From assembly GCF_029436685.1 (NCBI RefSeq), contig NZ_JAROCY010000021.1, positions 1-64,000 of the forward strand: 64,000 bases of DNA, in the 5' to 3' direction. The position numbers and the translations under genes were made by a program. Below, in pieces: positions 15,964 through 24,787 of this stretch. Position 1 is the first letter of the stretch, and each line of letters opens with the position of its first letter. The notes beneath the pieces are model-generated. The model was not told the DNA's origin. It saw only the letters and a program-made list of their open reading frames with translations, and did not search any database. The DNA is from Novosphingobium cyanobacteriorum (GTDB lineage Bacteria; Pseudomonadota; Alphaproteobacteria; Sphingomonadales; Sphingomonadaceae).

Positions 15964-18321
15964 TCAGAACCGGACCGTTCCTGTCAGCGTCACGAGCCGC
16001 GGTTGCCCCAATGTCCCGATGACAACATCGCGCTTGGCGCCTGGAACGGCGTCCCCCGGCCAGATGGACCCATCCGTATAATATCCCGTGTCGAACATGT
16101 TCTCGACGTTCAGGCGCAGGCTCCAACCCTTGGTCTCGACACCGACCGAAAGGTTGGTGAGTTCGTACCCCGGATGCCGCGCTGTATTCTCCTGATTGAA
16201 CCAGTAGGGTCCTTTGCCGATGTATTCGACCGTACCGGTCAGTTCATAGTCGCCGCCCAGCGGGACGCGCACGTCGGCAGCCAGGTTGAAGCTGTAGTCC
16301 GAGATCCATGGCGGGGTCTTGCCACTGACATCGCTGGGCTGGCTGTTCACGTCGTTTACCAGACTGCCCGGCCCGAACTCGGCCCAGACCCGGCCGAATC
16401 CGGCGCTGAGGGTCAGAATGTCATTGGCTCGAAAGTTTGCGTCAAACTCGAACCCATACTGTTCAGAACTGCCCGCGTTGAGAATGTTCTCGACCACGCC
16501 GCCGATGGCGATCTGCTGTTGCAATTCGAACTGCCGATCCTTGTATTTGATGTAATAGACGGCAGCATTGAAATTGAGCCGCCGGTCAAGCGCCTGGGTC
16601 TTGAATCCGACTTCATAGTTGTCTGCGGTCTCCTTGCGGAACGCGTTCAGCTTCGGCGTGCCTGCCGCGTCGTAAAGATTGAAGCCGCCAGGTTCGTAGC
16701 CCTTGGCATAGTTCGCGTAGATATGGGTGCCACCCTTGGTGAAATAGGACAACGACGCTTTGGGCATCACTTCCGTGCCACCCTGCTTGAGATAGGGAAT
16801 GCCGGTTGCGTAAAGACCTGCATTGCGGTCCAGTGTGTCATAGGTCCACTTGTCGATGCGCAGGCCCAGGCCCAATTCAAACTGGCCGAACTTGTAGCTG
16901 GCAGTACCGAACCCGGCCAGATGGGTCTTCTCGCGTTTGCGGTTCTCAAAGGGGAACGGCACCCGAACCGTGGTTTCCTCGTCGAACGTGGGGGGACTGA
17001 CCGGATTGCCGACAATATTGTCAAGAATGTTGAGCGTGTCGGAGGGCGGGATCACTGCGGAAAGGACGTCTGTCGTTCCATAAAAATTGGCGTAGCTGGA
17101 CCAGTCGTTCTTCCAAACCGAGTAGTACCCGCCGACGATCCATTCGAACGGCCCATCAGTGTCCGAGGTAAGGCGCAGTTCGTTGGTGTAGTACTTGGTC
17201 GGCTCCGGCCGCACGAGATCAAACCCGACCTCGGAAGACACGTCGAGATCGGTGGTGTCCTTTCTAAAGGCGTCGGTATAGCTGACCAGCGCATTGAGCT
17301 TCACCCCACCCAGGTCGTAGTTGATCTCGCCACTTATGCCGAAGGTGTGGCGACGCAGACGCCCCGCGAACGTGAGGTGCCGCTCGGGCGAATAGGTCAG
17401 CAGATCCGGATCGTCGGCGCGCCAGTTGTTATTGCCTGTGTCGATCTTGTTGTAGCGCGCCGAGATCAGGATGTTCATGCGGTCCGAAGGTTCGATGTAG
17501 AGAGCCCCGCGCACGCCCCATTCTGTCTTTTCGTTCGGATGCTTGCGCCAGCGTTCGGCCGAATTGCCGGAATCGGGCACGAAGTTCACCCCGGGCCCGA
17601 CCAGTGGCACCGGCCAGATGTAGCTGTCGGTAATGTTGGAACGCCCATTCAGGCGGACGGGGTTGTTGTCATAGACAAATCCGTCATCCTCGTTGCGATA
17701 GCCGAACAGGCGCAGGGCAGCCACAGATCCCAGTGGAACGTTCAGGCTGGCCGACAGGTTGCGCATGTTCTGCTCGCCGATCCTGGCCTTTGTGCTTCCT
17801 GAAAACTCCCCAAGCTGGGGCCGCTTGGTGATGAAGCGGATCGCGCCGCCGATGTTCGACCCGCCATAGAGTGTGCCCTGCGGGCCTTTCAGCACTTCCA
17901 GCCGTTCGATCTCGCCAAATTCGGCCGAAGCATCGGTCAGGATATGCACGCCGTCGATGAAGAACCCGACCCCTTGGGTGTTGCCGAATGATCCGACGCC
18001 GCGGATGGTCACATTGGGGTTGCCGTCCGCCCGGGTGCTGAGGTTCAGGTTGGTGACCCGCAGGCCGACCTTGTCGATATTGTTTATCTCCTGCCGCTCC
18101 AGCTGGTCGGCACCGATCACCGAGATGGTTTCCGGGATCTCGCGCGTCGTCTCCGAACGCTTGCGTGCGGTCACCAGGATCTCGCCCGCATGATATGCGC
18201 CGTCGGCCTTGTCCTCGGCCGGCTGGACGGTCTGCGCCGCCACCAGGGATGGCGCTGCCAGTACCGACATTGCCGTACAGGCCATCAATGCGCTGCGTCG
18301 TCCTCCAATAACTCCGATCAT
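15964..18321 (-). CDS. TonB-dependent receptor
   Basis: A 785-aa outer-membrane receptor with a signal peptide (cleavage near LVAAQT), a TonB-box-like segment (GEILVTARKRSE), a plug domain (VLKGPQGTLYGGSNIGGAIRF) and a beta-barrel ending VTLTGTVRF. It belongs to the Sphingomonadales receptor expansion whose members import varied substrates, not only siderophores. It is divergent, across 247 bp, from the glyoxalase/Dke1/Dld genes, so co-regulation by the nearby AraC protein is plausible. Substrate unknown. Confidence 0.9.
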   Translation of the reverse strand: MIGVIGGRRSALMACTAMSVLAAPSLVAAQTVQPAEDKADGAYHAGEILVTARKRSETTREIPETISVIGADQLERQEINNIDKVGLRVTNLNLSTRADGNPNVTIRGVGSFGNTQGVGFFIDGVHILTDASAEFGEIERLEVLKGPQGTLYGGSNIGGAIRFITKRPQLGEFSGSTKARIGEQNMRNLSASLNVPLGSVAALRLFGYRNEDDGFVYDNNPVRLNGRSNITDSYIWPVPLVGPGVNFVPDSGNSAERWRKHPNEKTEWGVRGALYIEPSDRMNILISARYNKIDTGNNNWRADDPDLLTYSPERHLTFAGRLRRHTFGISGEINYDLGGVKLNALVSYTDAFRKDTTDLDVSSEVGFDLVRPEPTKYYTNELRLTSDTDGPFEWIVGGYYSVWKNDWSSYANFYGTTDVLSAVIPPSDTLNILDNIVGNPVSPPTFDEETTVRVPFPFENRKREKTHLAGFGTASYKFGQFELGLGLRIDKWTYDTLDRNAGLYATGIPYLKQGGTEVMPKASLSYFTKGGTHIYANYAKGYEPGGFNLYDAAGTPKLNAFRKETADNYEVGFKTQALDRRLNFNAAVYYIKYKDRQFELQQQIAIGGVVENILNAGSSEQYGFEFDANFRANDILTLSAGFGRVWAEFGPGSLVNDVNSQPSDVSGKTPPWISDYSFNLAADVRVPLGGDYELTGTVEYIGKGPYWFNQENTARHPGYELTNLSVGVETKGWSLRLNVENMFDTGYYTDGSIWPGDAVPGAKRDVVIGTLGQPRLVTLTGTVRF

Positions 18322-18568
18322 AGCCTCTCCCCTCGTCGTGATGTGCGTTCTGCTTCACCGTCTTGGTTAGCGAAGCACGGAGGCAGGGGCTTTTGCGTGA
18401 GCGCCAACAGGATTGGCATTCCGTGCAACCTCCCGGGCGGGATGGATGCTGCATGATCTGTCATGGCTTCTGGCACTCACGGAAAAGCGGTGTTGGCACG
18501 GCGTGATAGTGCTGATGCATCGAACGCTGGCCATCCGGCCATGCCCGCTGCTTCGTCAGGAGTTGTCC

Positions 18569-19075
18569 GTGCAGAATGCACCACCGGTTGAGACCCGCGA
18601 CTTCATTTTCAACCAGACGATGCTCCGCATCCGTGATCCCGAAGCTTCGCTGGAATTCTATACCCAGGTTCTGGGCATGACCCTGATCCAGCAGCTCGAC
18701 TTTCCCGATGCGGCATTCTCGCTCTATTTCCTCGGCTACGTCCGACCTGACGATGAGCCCCTTCCTCAAGAACGGATCGCGCGCACCGCCTACGCCTTTC
18801 GCCAAAAGGCAGTGCTCGAACTGACGCACAACCACGGCACCGAGCGCCAGCCTGCGCCCGTCTATCACGACGGCAACAGCGAGCCGCGCGGGTTCGGGCA
18901 TATCGGCATTGCCGTTCCCGATGTGGAAGACGCCTGCCGCCGCTTCGGTGAACTGGGCGTCACCTTCGTCAAGCGCCCGGACGAGGGGCGGATGAAGGGC
19001 CTCGCCTTCATCGCCGACCCGGATGGCTACTGGATCGAGATCCTGAATCCCGAAGGCCTTGCCAGCGCCGTTTGA
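18569..19075 (+). CDS. gloA: Glyoxalase I (lactoylglutathione lyase)
   Basis: A 168-aa VOC-fold glyoxalase converting the methylglyoxal-glutathione hemithioacetal to S-D-lactoylglutathione. Metal ligands fit the long, Zn-type enzyme: Gln16 (FNQTML), Glu84 (LELTHNHG), His111 (GFGHIGIAV) and Glu157 (YWIEIL). GTG 18569 is preceded by AGGAG at good spacing and opens directly before the conserved domain, so the longer upstream frame (from 18413) is rejected. It is first in a row with the Dke1-like dioxygenase and Dld, consistent with handling methylglyoxal made by the next gene product. Confidence 0.88.
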   Translation: MQNAPPVETRDFIFNQTMLRIRDPEASLEFYTQVLGMTLIQQLDFPDAAFSLYFLGYVRPDDEPLPQERIARTAYAFRQKAVLELTHNHGTERQPAPVYHDGNSEPRGFGHIGIAVPDVEDACRRFGELGVTFVKRPDEGRMKGLAFIADPDGYWIEILNPEGLASAV

Positions 19076-19116
19076 GCGACGTGGCGACAATGAACAACAT
19101 GGTGGAGGACAAGCCG

Positions 19117-19566
19117 ATGAACGCGACTACCCCGATCAATTGCCGCGCAGTGGAACTCCGGAGCCTGCCTTGGGTAGACTTTCCGGCCGCGCTCAGCACC
19201 GGTGGCATCCGATGGAAACTGCTCAATGTGGCGCCCGAACTGGGTTCATGGGCCGCGATCTTCGATTGCCCGGCGGGATCGTCATTTGCCAGCCACCACC
19301 ACATCGGCCCGGGCGAGTACTATCTCACCCGTGGACGGATGGAGATTCGCGGCGGAGAGGCAGAGGGCGGCGAGACAGTGAACGCCCCGGCCTATGGCTA
19401 TGAGGCGACCAGCGCCTTCCACGGCAAGACCAACTTTCCGGTCGATAGCGAGTTCTACATGACCTTCCTTGGCCCGCTGCAGTTCGTTGACGAGCCGGGC
19501 GGCCCGACCAGGGCTCTCGTCACGTGGGACGGCGCTGAATCCGCATGGCTCGCTGCGCAGGGTTGA
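19117..19566 (+). CDS. dke1: Dke1-like acetylacetone-cleaving cupin dioxygenase
   Basis: A 149-aa single-domain cupin. It closely matches the acetylacetone dioxygenase Dke1 of Acinetobacter johnsonii as I recall it: shared blocks are CPAGSSFASH, GPGEYYLT and FYMTFLGPL. The three iron-binding histidines of Dke1 (62, 64, 104) fall on His60, His62 and His102 here at a constant offset of two, and Dke1 Glu98 on Glu96. Dke1 splits acetylacetone with O2 into methylglyoxal and acetate. ATG 19117 has GGAGG 8 nt upstream. Flanking glyoxalase I and D-lactate dehydrogenase genes would consume the methylglyoxal. The true substrate may be another beta-dicarbonyl. Confidence 0.78.
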   Translation: MNATTPINCRAVELRSLPWVDFPAALSTGGIRWKLLNVAPELGSWAAIFDCPAGSSFASHHHIGPGEYYLTRGRMEIRGGEAEGGETVNAPAYGYEATSAFHGKTNFPVDSEFYMTFLGPLQFVDEPGGPTRALVTWDGAESAWLAAQG

Positions 19567-19578
19567 CCGGACCGGACC

Positions 19579-21249
19579 ATGCAGGGCCGCGCGCTTCTGG
19601 CACATCTGCGGGCGATTGTGGGGCGCGGTCACGTCATCACGGCGCCGTCGGCAACCCGCGCGTTCACCAATGGATACCGGACTGGCAGCGGAACGGTCCT
19701 TGCGGTGGTGAGGCCCGGCAGCCTGGTCGAAATGTGGCATTGCGCAAGGGCCTGTGTCACGGCCGGGTGCATCATCATCGTCCAGGCTGCCAACACGGGG
19801 CTGACCGGGGGATCGACACCCGCAGGCGGCTATGACCGGCCCGTCGTTCTGATCAGCACGTTGCGGATCGACGGGATCATCCCGATCCTGGACGGGCAGG
19901 AGGCCATTTGCCTGGCTGGGGCCACCTTGACCATGCTCGAAGACCGTCTTGCCCCTTATGGCAGGGTGCCGCACTCGGTCATCGGCTCGACTTGTCTGGG
20001 CGCGTCGGTCGTTGGCGGCATCTGCAACAATTCAGGTGGCGCGCTGGTCAGCCGCGGGCCTGCCTTTACTCGACATGCACTCTATGCCCGGGTCGATGAA
20101 AACGGTCGGCTGGAACTCGTCAACCGTTTGGGCGTGCTGTTACCGGATGATCCTGAAGCAGCACTGGCGTTGCTGGATGGGGGCACCATCCCGCCCGATC
20201 TCGTCGCCAGAACGGATCGGGCGGATGGCTGCAGTGCCTATGAACACGAAGTGCGCGACATCGATCGCCCCACCCCGGCGCGCTTCAATGCCGACAGCCG
20301 CCGCCATTTCGGCGCATCAGGAAGCGCCGGCAAGGTTGTCGTCTTTGCGGTGCGGACAGAGACATTCCCCGCCGCGCGCCAAACCGAAACCATTCTGTTG
20401 GCGACCAATGACCCGAACGACTTCGCCGCAGTTCGTCGGCACATACTCGGCGGGTTCCAGCACTTGCCCACTACAGCGGAGTACATGCATCGCAACGCCG
20501 CCACGCTCGCGGCAAGTCACGGCAACGATATCTGCCTTGCAGTGCAGTACCTGGGGGCAAGGCGCATGCCGTTTCTGCTCGCAATGAAGCTTGCGGCCGA
20601 CAGGGTTCTCCGCCGGTTCGGATCGGCACTGACAGACCGGCTGTTCCAAGCCGTTGGCCGGTTGGCTCCCCATCCCCTGCCGGCTGCCCTTCGCCGGATC
20701 GTGGACGGGCACGAACACCTTCTGCTGTTGAGCGTTGCAGACGACGGCATTGCCGAAGCACGCAGGCGCCTCAGCCGTGATCGGGGCAAATCCATCGCTA
20801 TCCACACCTGCACCGCAAAGGAAGCCGCAGCGCTGCAGCGGCTGCGCTTCGCCACGGCAGGCGCAACGATCCGCTTCGCTGCAGTAGAGAGGGCTGCCGG
20901 AGCGTTGATCGCGATCGATTGCGCCTTGCCTCGCAACCGCGCCAACTGGCAGATCGCCTTACCCGATGATCTTGCCCGCCAAGTGCTGGCCCGCGCGGAC
21001 TACGGGCATTTCCTCTGCCATGTCTTCCACCTCGACTTCATCCTTCGCCCCGGCAGTGATGCAGCCGCCTTCGAAGCGGCGCTGCTCGCCCTGCTCAGCG
21101 CAGAAGGCATCATGTGCCCGGCCGAACATAGTTTTGGCCATCACTACCCCGCGCCAGAGAATGTGGTGGCGTTCTATCGCGCCCTGGACCCCACCAACAC
21201 GCTGAATCCGGGCATCGGACAGACATCGCGTGGCAAGAACTGGACCTGA
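19579..21249 (+). CDS. dld: Quinone-dependent D-lactate dehydrogenase
   Basis: A 556-aa FAD enzyme matching E. coli Dld along its whole length: FAD-binding segment QAANTGLTGGSTP near 74-86, SVIGSTCLGASVVGGICNNSGG at about 134-155, the membrane-binding C-terminal domain, and the ending NPGIGQTSRGKNW. It oxidises D-lactate to pyruvate and feeds electrons to membrane quinone. It lies 12 nt after the Dke1-like gene. With GloA, it completes a methylglyoxal-to-pyruvate route apart from a glyoxalase II, which is not in the window. Confidence 0.92.
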   Translation: MQGRALLAHLRAIVGRGHVITAPSATRAFTNGYRTGSGTVLAVVRPGSLVEMWHCARACVTAGCIIIVQAANTGLTGGSTPAGGYDRPVVLISTLRIDGIIPILDGQEAICLAGATLTMLEDRLAPYGRVPHSVIGSTCLGASVVGGICNNSGGALVSRGPAFTRHALYARVDENGRLELVNRLGVLLPDDPEAALALLDGGTIPPDLVARTDRADGCSAYEHEVRDIDRPTPARFNADSRRHFGASGSAGKVVVFAVRTETFPAARQTETILLATNDPNDFAAVRRHILGGFQHLPTTAEYMHRNAATLAASHGNDICLAVQYLGARRMPFLLAMKLAADRVLRRFGSALTDRLFQAVGRLAPHPLPAALRRIVDGHEHLLLLSVADDGIAEARRRLSRDRGKSIAIHTCTAKEAAALQRLRFATAGATIRFAAVERAAGALIAIDCALPRNRANWQIALPDDLARQVLARADYGHFLCHVFHLDFILRPGSDAAAFEAALLALLSAEGIMCPAEHSFGHHYPAPENVVAFYRALDPTNTLNPGIGQTSRGKNWT

Positions 21250-21397
21250 AAAGGACGCCCGCCTTTGCAATTCGTGCAGAGCGACGTGCGCGCTTGCGCA
21301 TTCATGAGTTTGGGTTGGCCAGATGCAGGGAACTGAGGTTACACTCTCCCGATAAAATGGGTGCTCCGTTGAGAAGCGCCTGCAAGGGAGAATGCCG

Positions 21398-22360
21398 ATG
21401 GACAATGGTGCGGCCGTGCACGCGTGGTCATCGCAGGACGTCAATCCGCGTGGGCGGTATGATGCGTGGGTGGACCAGCTCAATTCCACCTTCGGCTATT
21501 GGCGGGCTTCGCAAACGCCCGCCGGGGATTTCGACGCGACGATCAGGGCCCGCAGCCTCGGCAGCCTCAACGTCATTTCCTGCCAGTGCGACCCATGCGG
21601 GGGAGAGCGCAAAGGCGGTGACATCGTGCGGGAGACCGATCCCCAGGAGCGGTTGATCATTCAACTGGTCGAAGCCGGGCAGGAACACATGAAGCTGGGC
21701 GCACAGGAGGCGATCCTGCACCCGGGCGACATATTCATCTGGGACAACACCCAGACCATGCAATTCACCGTGCTAGAGCGGCTGAGCAAGGTGTCGGTCG
21801 CCCTGCCACTCAATCGCCTGAAGGACTGGCTGCCACAATCGTGGCGCAACCTGCCACGCTGCATCAAATCGGGCGAGCCCGGTTCAGACTTGCTGGCCGG
21901 CTATGTGCGAAGCCTGGTCAGGATCGACCACTCCAACAATCCCATGCGATACGACGCCCTCGTGGATGCAGCCGTGGCCATGATCGTGGCGTCCCAGTCG
22001 GGCACCCCGGAGCAGATCAGTCACAAGGGTGCCCAACTCGATACGGTCAAGGCCAAGATCCGGCAACGCCTGCAGGATCCCGATCTGACGCTTGAAGCCA
22101 TCGCCGTGGCCAATCGCATCTCGTTGCGTTACCTGCACTGGCTGTTCGAAGGCAGCGGCCAGACGGCATGGCAGTTCATTTCGACGGAGCGCCTCGCCGG
22201 ATGCAAGCGCGATCTGGCCAACCCGGCTTTCGCCGGATCGAGCGTTTTCGAAATCGGCCTCAGGTGGGGATTCGGCAATGCCGCCCACTTCAGCCGCAAG
22301 TTCAAGGCCCACGCCAAGCTGAGCCCGAGCGAGTTCCGCTCATTGAGCATGACCAAATGA
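21398..22360 (+). CDS. AraC family transcriptional regulator
   Basis: A 320-aa regulator with an N-terminal cupin-like ligand-binding half (about 30-175) and a C-terminal double helix-turn-helix (about 215-315; AIAVANRISLRYLHWLFEG and IGLRWGFGNAAHFSRKFK). ATG 21398 is 7 nt from AAGGGAG; the ATG at 21392 is too close to it. It follows dld by about 150 bp on the same strand and is the likely controller of the Dke1/GloA/Dld cluster and perhaps the divergent receptor (inference). Confidence 0.88.
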   Translation: MDNGAAVHAWSSQDVNPRGRYDAWVDQLNSTFGYWRASQTPAGDFDATIRARSLGSLNVISCQCDPCGGERKGGDIVRETDPQERLIIQLVEAGQEHMKLGAQEAILHPGDIFIWDNTQTMQFTVLERLSKVSVALPLNRLKDWLPQSWRNLPRCIKSGEPGSDLLAGYVRSLVRIDHSNNPMRYDALVDAAVAMIVASQSGTPEQISHKGAQLDTVKAKIRQRLQDPDLTLEAIAVANRISLRYLHWLFEGSGQTAWQFISTERLAGCKRDLANPAFAGSSVFEIGLRWGFGNAAHFSRKFKAHAKLSPSEFRSLSMTK

Positions 22361-22401
22361 TCGAGACCGAATTCTACCTGATTCCGTTTGGTTGATCCCC
22401 G

Positions 22402-23424
22402 CTATTCGGCGGCTTCGGCCATCGCGATCGGATCTGCGGGATGGTATCGAAGCTGGTCAGGCCGGGCATAGGCAACGTCCCAATTGGGCTCGCCCCGCAT
22501 GAAGTCGGGCAGGTTGGTCATGTAGATCGCCGTGCCGAATGCGCCGTCCCAGATGCGCGGGCGCCAGCTGTCATCCACGCAGTCGCAGTCCGCGCCGTAT
22601 TCCGCCTCGCCGCCGGCCGGGCAGGGAATGTAGAAGAACGCTGCAGAGGTCAGCCGGTGGCGGCCAAAGCCCCAGTTCCAGTCACCATAACTGTATCCCC
22701 GCCGGTCAAGGTAGTTCTTGGCGACCATCAGCTCATCGATGTCCTCCACCTCCCAGTTGGCGTGGTGGAACTTCAGCGTGCCGTTGAAGCCCGGCATCGG
22801 CGCGTGCGCATCGGCCAGGAACACGTTGTGGTGTTCATAGGCCCCGTCGGCGCGCATGTAGACGCCGAAGCCCTTCTGCATGTCGGTGATGCGGAAACCC
22901 AGCACGTCGCGATAGAAGTCCACCGCCTGCTGCACGTCGGGGAACGTCCACACGCAGTGATGGGTGCGCTTGGGCACGGCGCGGTCGATCCACTTGCGCG
23001 GCTGGTTGAGCCGGGAGATGTGGCCCACCGTGTTCTGCGGCGTGGGCGCGCCGAACACGGCGCGCGGCTGCCACACCTGCAGTCCGATGGCCTGCCCGAA
23101 CGGCGTGGTGAAGTGGACCACGCCCTCGTCGTCGGTGGTCAGCGTCACCACAGGTTCAAGCCGGGCCTTCAGCCGGCGCATGCCCTCGTCGCTGTCCACC
23201 GCCCAGACGCATTCGTGCACCCCGCGCGTGGTCTGCGCGCTATGCCTTGGCAGGCGCGGGTGGCCCTTGGCCAGGAACAGCGATTGCGATCCGTCAGCCG
23301 CCTCGAACAAGGCGGATGTGCTATCTTGTTCAACAAGGGTGAGGCCAAAGTCCGCGAAGAAGCGTACACAGGCGGGCACGTCGTCCACCATCCATGTCAG
23401 CCGCCTGATGCCGATGATCGCCAT
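22402..23424 (-). CDS. VOC family extradiol-type dioxygenase
   Basis: A 340-aa protein with two VOC modules. The N-terminal half begins IGIRRLTWMVDDVPACVRFF; the C-terminal half has KRTHHCVWTFPDVQQAVDFY, YEHHNVFL and LKFHHANWEVEDI, with the His/Glu pattern of iron extradiol dioxygenases. ATG 23424 follows GGGAG, so the upstream start at 23454 is less likely. The FAH-family gene 160 nt upstream on the same strand suggests a ring- or diketone-cleavage pathway. Substrate not identifiable. Confidence 0.78.
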   Translation of the reverse strand: MAIIGIRRLTWMVDDVPACVRFFADFGLTLVEQDSTSALFEAADGSQSLFLAKGHPRLPRHSAQTTRGVHECVWAVDSDEGMRRLKARLEPVVTLTTDDEGVVHFTTPFGQAIGLQVWQPRAVFGAPTPQNTVGHISRLNQPRKWIDRAVPKRTHHCVWTFPDVQQAVDFYRDVLGFRITDMQKGFGVYMRADGAYEHHNVFLADAHAPMPGFNGTLKFHHANWEVEDIDELMVAKNYLDRRGYSYGDWNWGFGRHRLTSAAFFYIPCPAGGEAEYGADCDCVDDSWRPRIWDGAFGTAIYMTNLPDFMRGEPNWDVAYARPDQLRYHPADPIAMAEAAE

Positions 23425-23477
23425 GCACTGTCTCCCGAAAACATGGGTGCACAATGCTGGCGATGCGGGATGGATTT

Positions 23478-23515
23478 GTTGATCGAACGCAAATCATGGG
23501 CATGAATTGATCAAC
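23478..23515. promoter_or_regulatory. Inverted repeat between FAH-like and dioxygenase genes
   Basis: GTTGATC (23478-23484) and GATCAAC (23509-23515) form a perfect 7-bp inverted repeat spaced by 24 nt. It is 54 bp upstream of the dioxygenase start. It may be an operator pair or an intercistronic hairpin. Confidence 0.35.
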
Positions 23516-23584
23516 TGAAAAACCATTCACCGCATCGATATCTGGATTGACGGCCCTGGTGGAAGGCGTGCGGGTGGCGCACCC

Positions 23585-24529
23585 TCAACCACGGACAACC
23601 GTCTGATGGAGCACGCCGAATGGAGCCCGGCCGGCCGCATCTACCGCCTCCATGCGCACGGTATCGCCAAAGCGCATGAACTCGGTTTTCGCCTCGCCCA
23701 GATCGAGCACTTCGATGCCCCGGCGCTCGGCGATGCACGATGAGCCGATCTCGCGAAAGTTGGCATTGGACACCGTGCCCGAACCGATGATGGTCCCGGC
23801 GACCAGATCACGCGTGCGTGCGGCATGGGCGATCAGTTCATGGAAGCCAAAGCCCATCGGTTCGCCATTTGCCGCGCCAAAGCGCTTTCCGTTCCAATCC
23901 ACGAGGAGATCGAGGCACACGCGCCCGTTGCGCCAGGCTCCGCCCAGTTCGTCCGGACTGACCGCGAATGGCGCCATGCCGCACGGGGGCTTGGCCTGCA
24001 CCCACCCGAACCCGGTCTTCATTTCGGGGCCGGCCAGCGTGCGCAGCGACCAGTCATTGATCTGCACGATCAGCTTGATGTGCTGCAAGGCATCGTCCGC
24101 GCTGGTGCCCATCGGCACTTCGTCCACGATCACGCCGAATTCGCCCTCGAAATCGATGCCGAGCGCCTCGCTGGGAAACTTGACCTCGCTGATCGGGGGA
24201 TAGAAACGGTCCGAAGTGCCCTGGTACATCAGGGGCAGATCGGTCTTGGGCTTGGTAATGCCGAGCACGGCATCCATCAGGTCTCCGTGGCTCTGGAAGG
24301 CGGACCCATCCAGCCACTGCCATGCACGCGGCAGCGGCGCGAGGACCTGCATCGGCTCGATCGGGTCGGGAAAAGCGGCAACAGCGGCCAGTTGCGGCGT
24401 CACCTCGCCCCAGCGCTCGATCGCTTCCTGCAGGGTGCGAACCGGCGCAGGTGCACAGGACGCGCCATCTGGCGAAACGACGACGAGACGGCCGTCGGGC
24501 GTTCCATCGCGCAGGGTGGCAAGGCGCAT
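23585..24529 (-). CDS. Fumarylacetoacetate hydrolase family protein
   Basis: A 314-aa FAH-fold hydrolase, a family that cleaves C-C bonds in beta-diketone acids such as fumarylacetoacetate and acylpyruvates. The metal-site segment GIDFEGEFGVIVDEV is clear, with GTVSNANFREIGSSCI in the C-terminal core. ATG 24529 (MRLATLRDG) is preceded by GGAG; the in-frame ATG at 24583 would add a non-homologous extension. It sits upstream of the VOC dioxygenase, suggesting sequential oxygenative cleavage and hydrolysis. Confidence 0.85.
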   Translation of the reverse strand: MRLATLRDGTPDGRLVVVSPDGASCAPAPVRTLQEAIERWGEVTPQLAAVAAFPDPIEPMQVLAPLPRAWQWLDGSAFQSHGDLMDAVLGITKPKTDLPLMYQGTSDRFYPPISEVKFPSEALGIDFEGEFGVIVDEVPMGTSADDALQHIKLIVQINDWSLRTLAGPEMKTGFGWVQAKPPCGMAPFAVSPDELGGAWRNGRVCLDLLVDWNGKRFGAANGEPMGFGFHELIAHAARTRDLVAGTIIGSGTVSNANFREIGSSCIAERRGIEVLDLGEAKTEFMRFGDTVRMEAVDAAGRAPFGVLHQTVVRG

Positions 24530-24711
24530 CGATTTGTTCTCCGGCTGTTTTGGTATCAAGGTTCTGATTAGCTGCACTGACACCGACGCGCAACGGCTGC
24601 GCGTCGATGGACTTGCATTGCCGCGATCCGGCAGGTCCGCTGTCTATGCGACCGGAAAAGCCGTCTGGTCTCCCCCTCGCTGCACACCTGGACGCATCCT
24701 GGCCCTTTAAC

Positions 24712-24723
24712 GCAATCGTTTGT
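24712..24723. promoter_or_regulatory. LacI-type operator before MFS/GH68 genes
   Basis: GCAATCGTTTGT differs by one base from the perfect GCAAACGTTTGT sites upstream of the TonB receptor (28654) and of the fructokinase (35284). It lies 65 bp upstream of the sugar transporter start. It is probably bound by one of the two LacI proteins of this locus. Confidence 0.6.
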
Positions 24724-24787
24724 TGAAACCTGGTTGCGGATGTGCCATAGCCTTGGCCATAAGGCCCAGCGCCAAGGGGAGAGCCAC

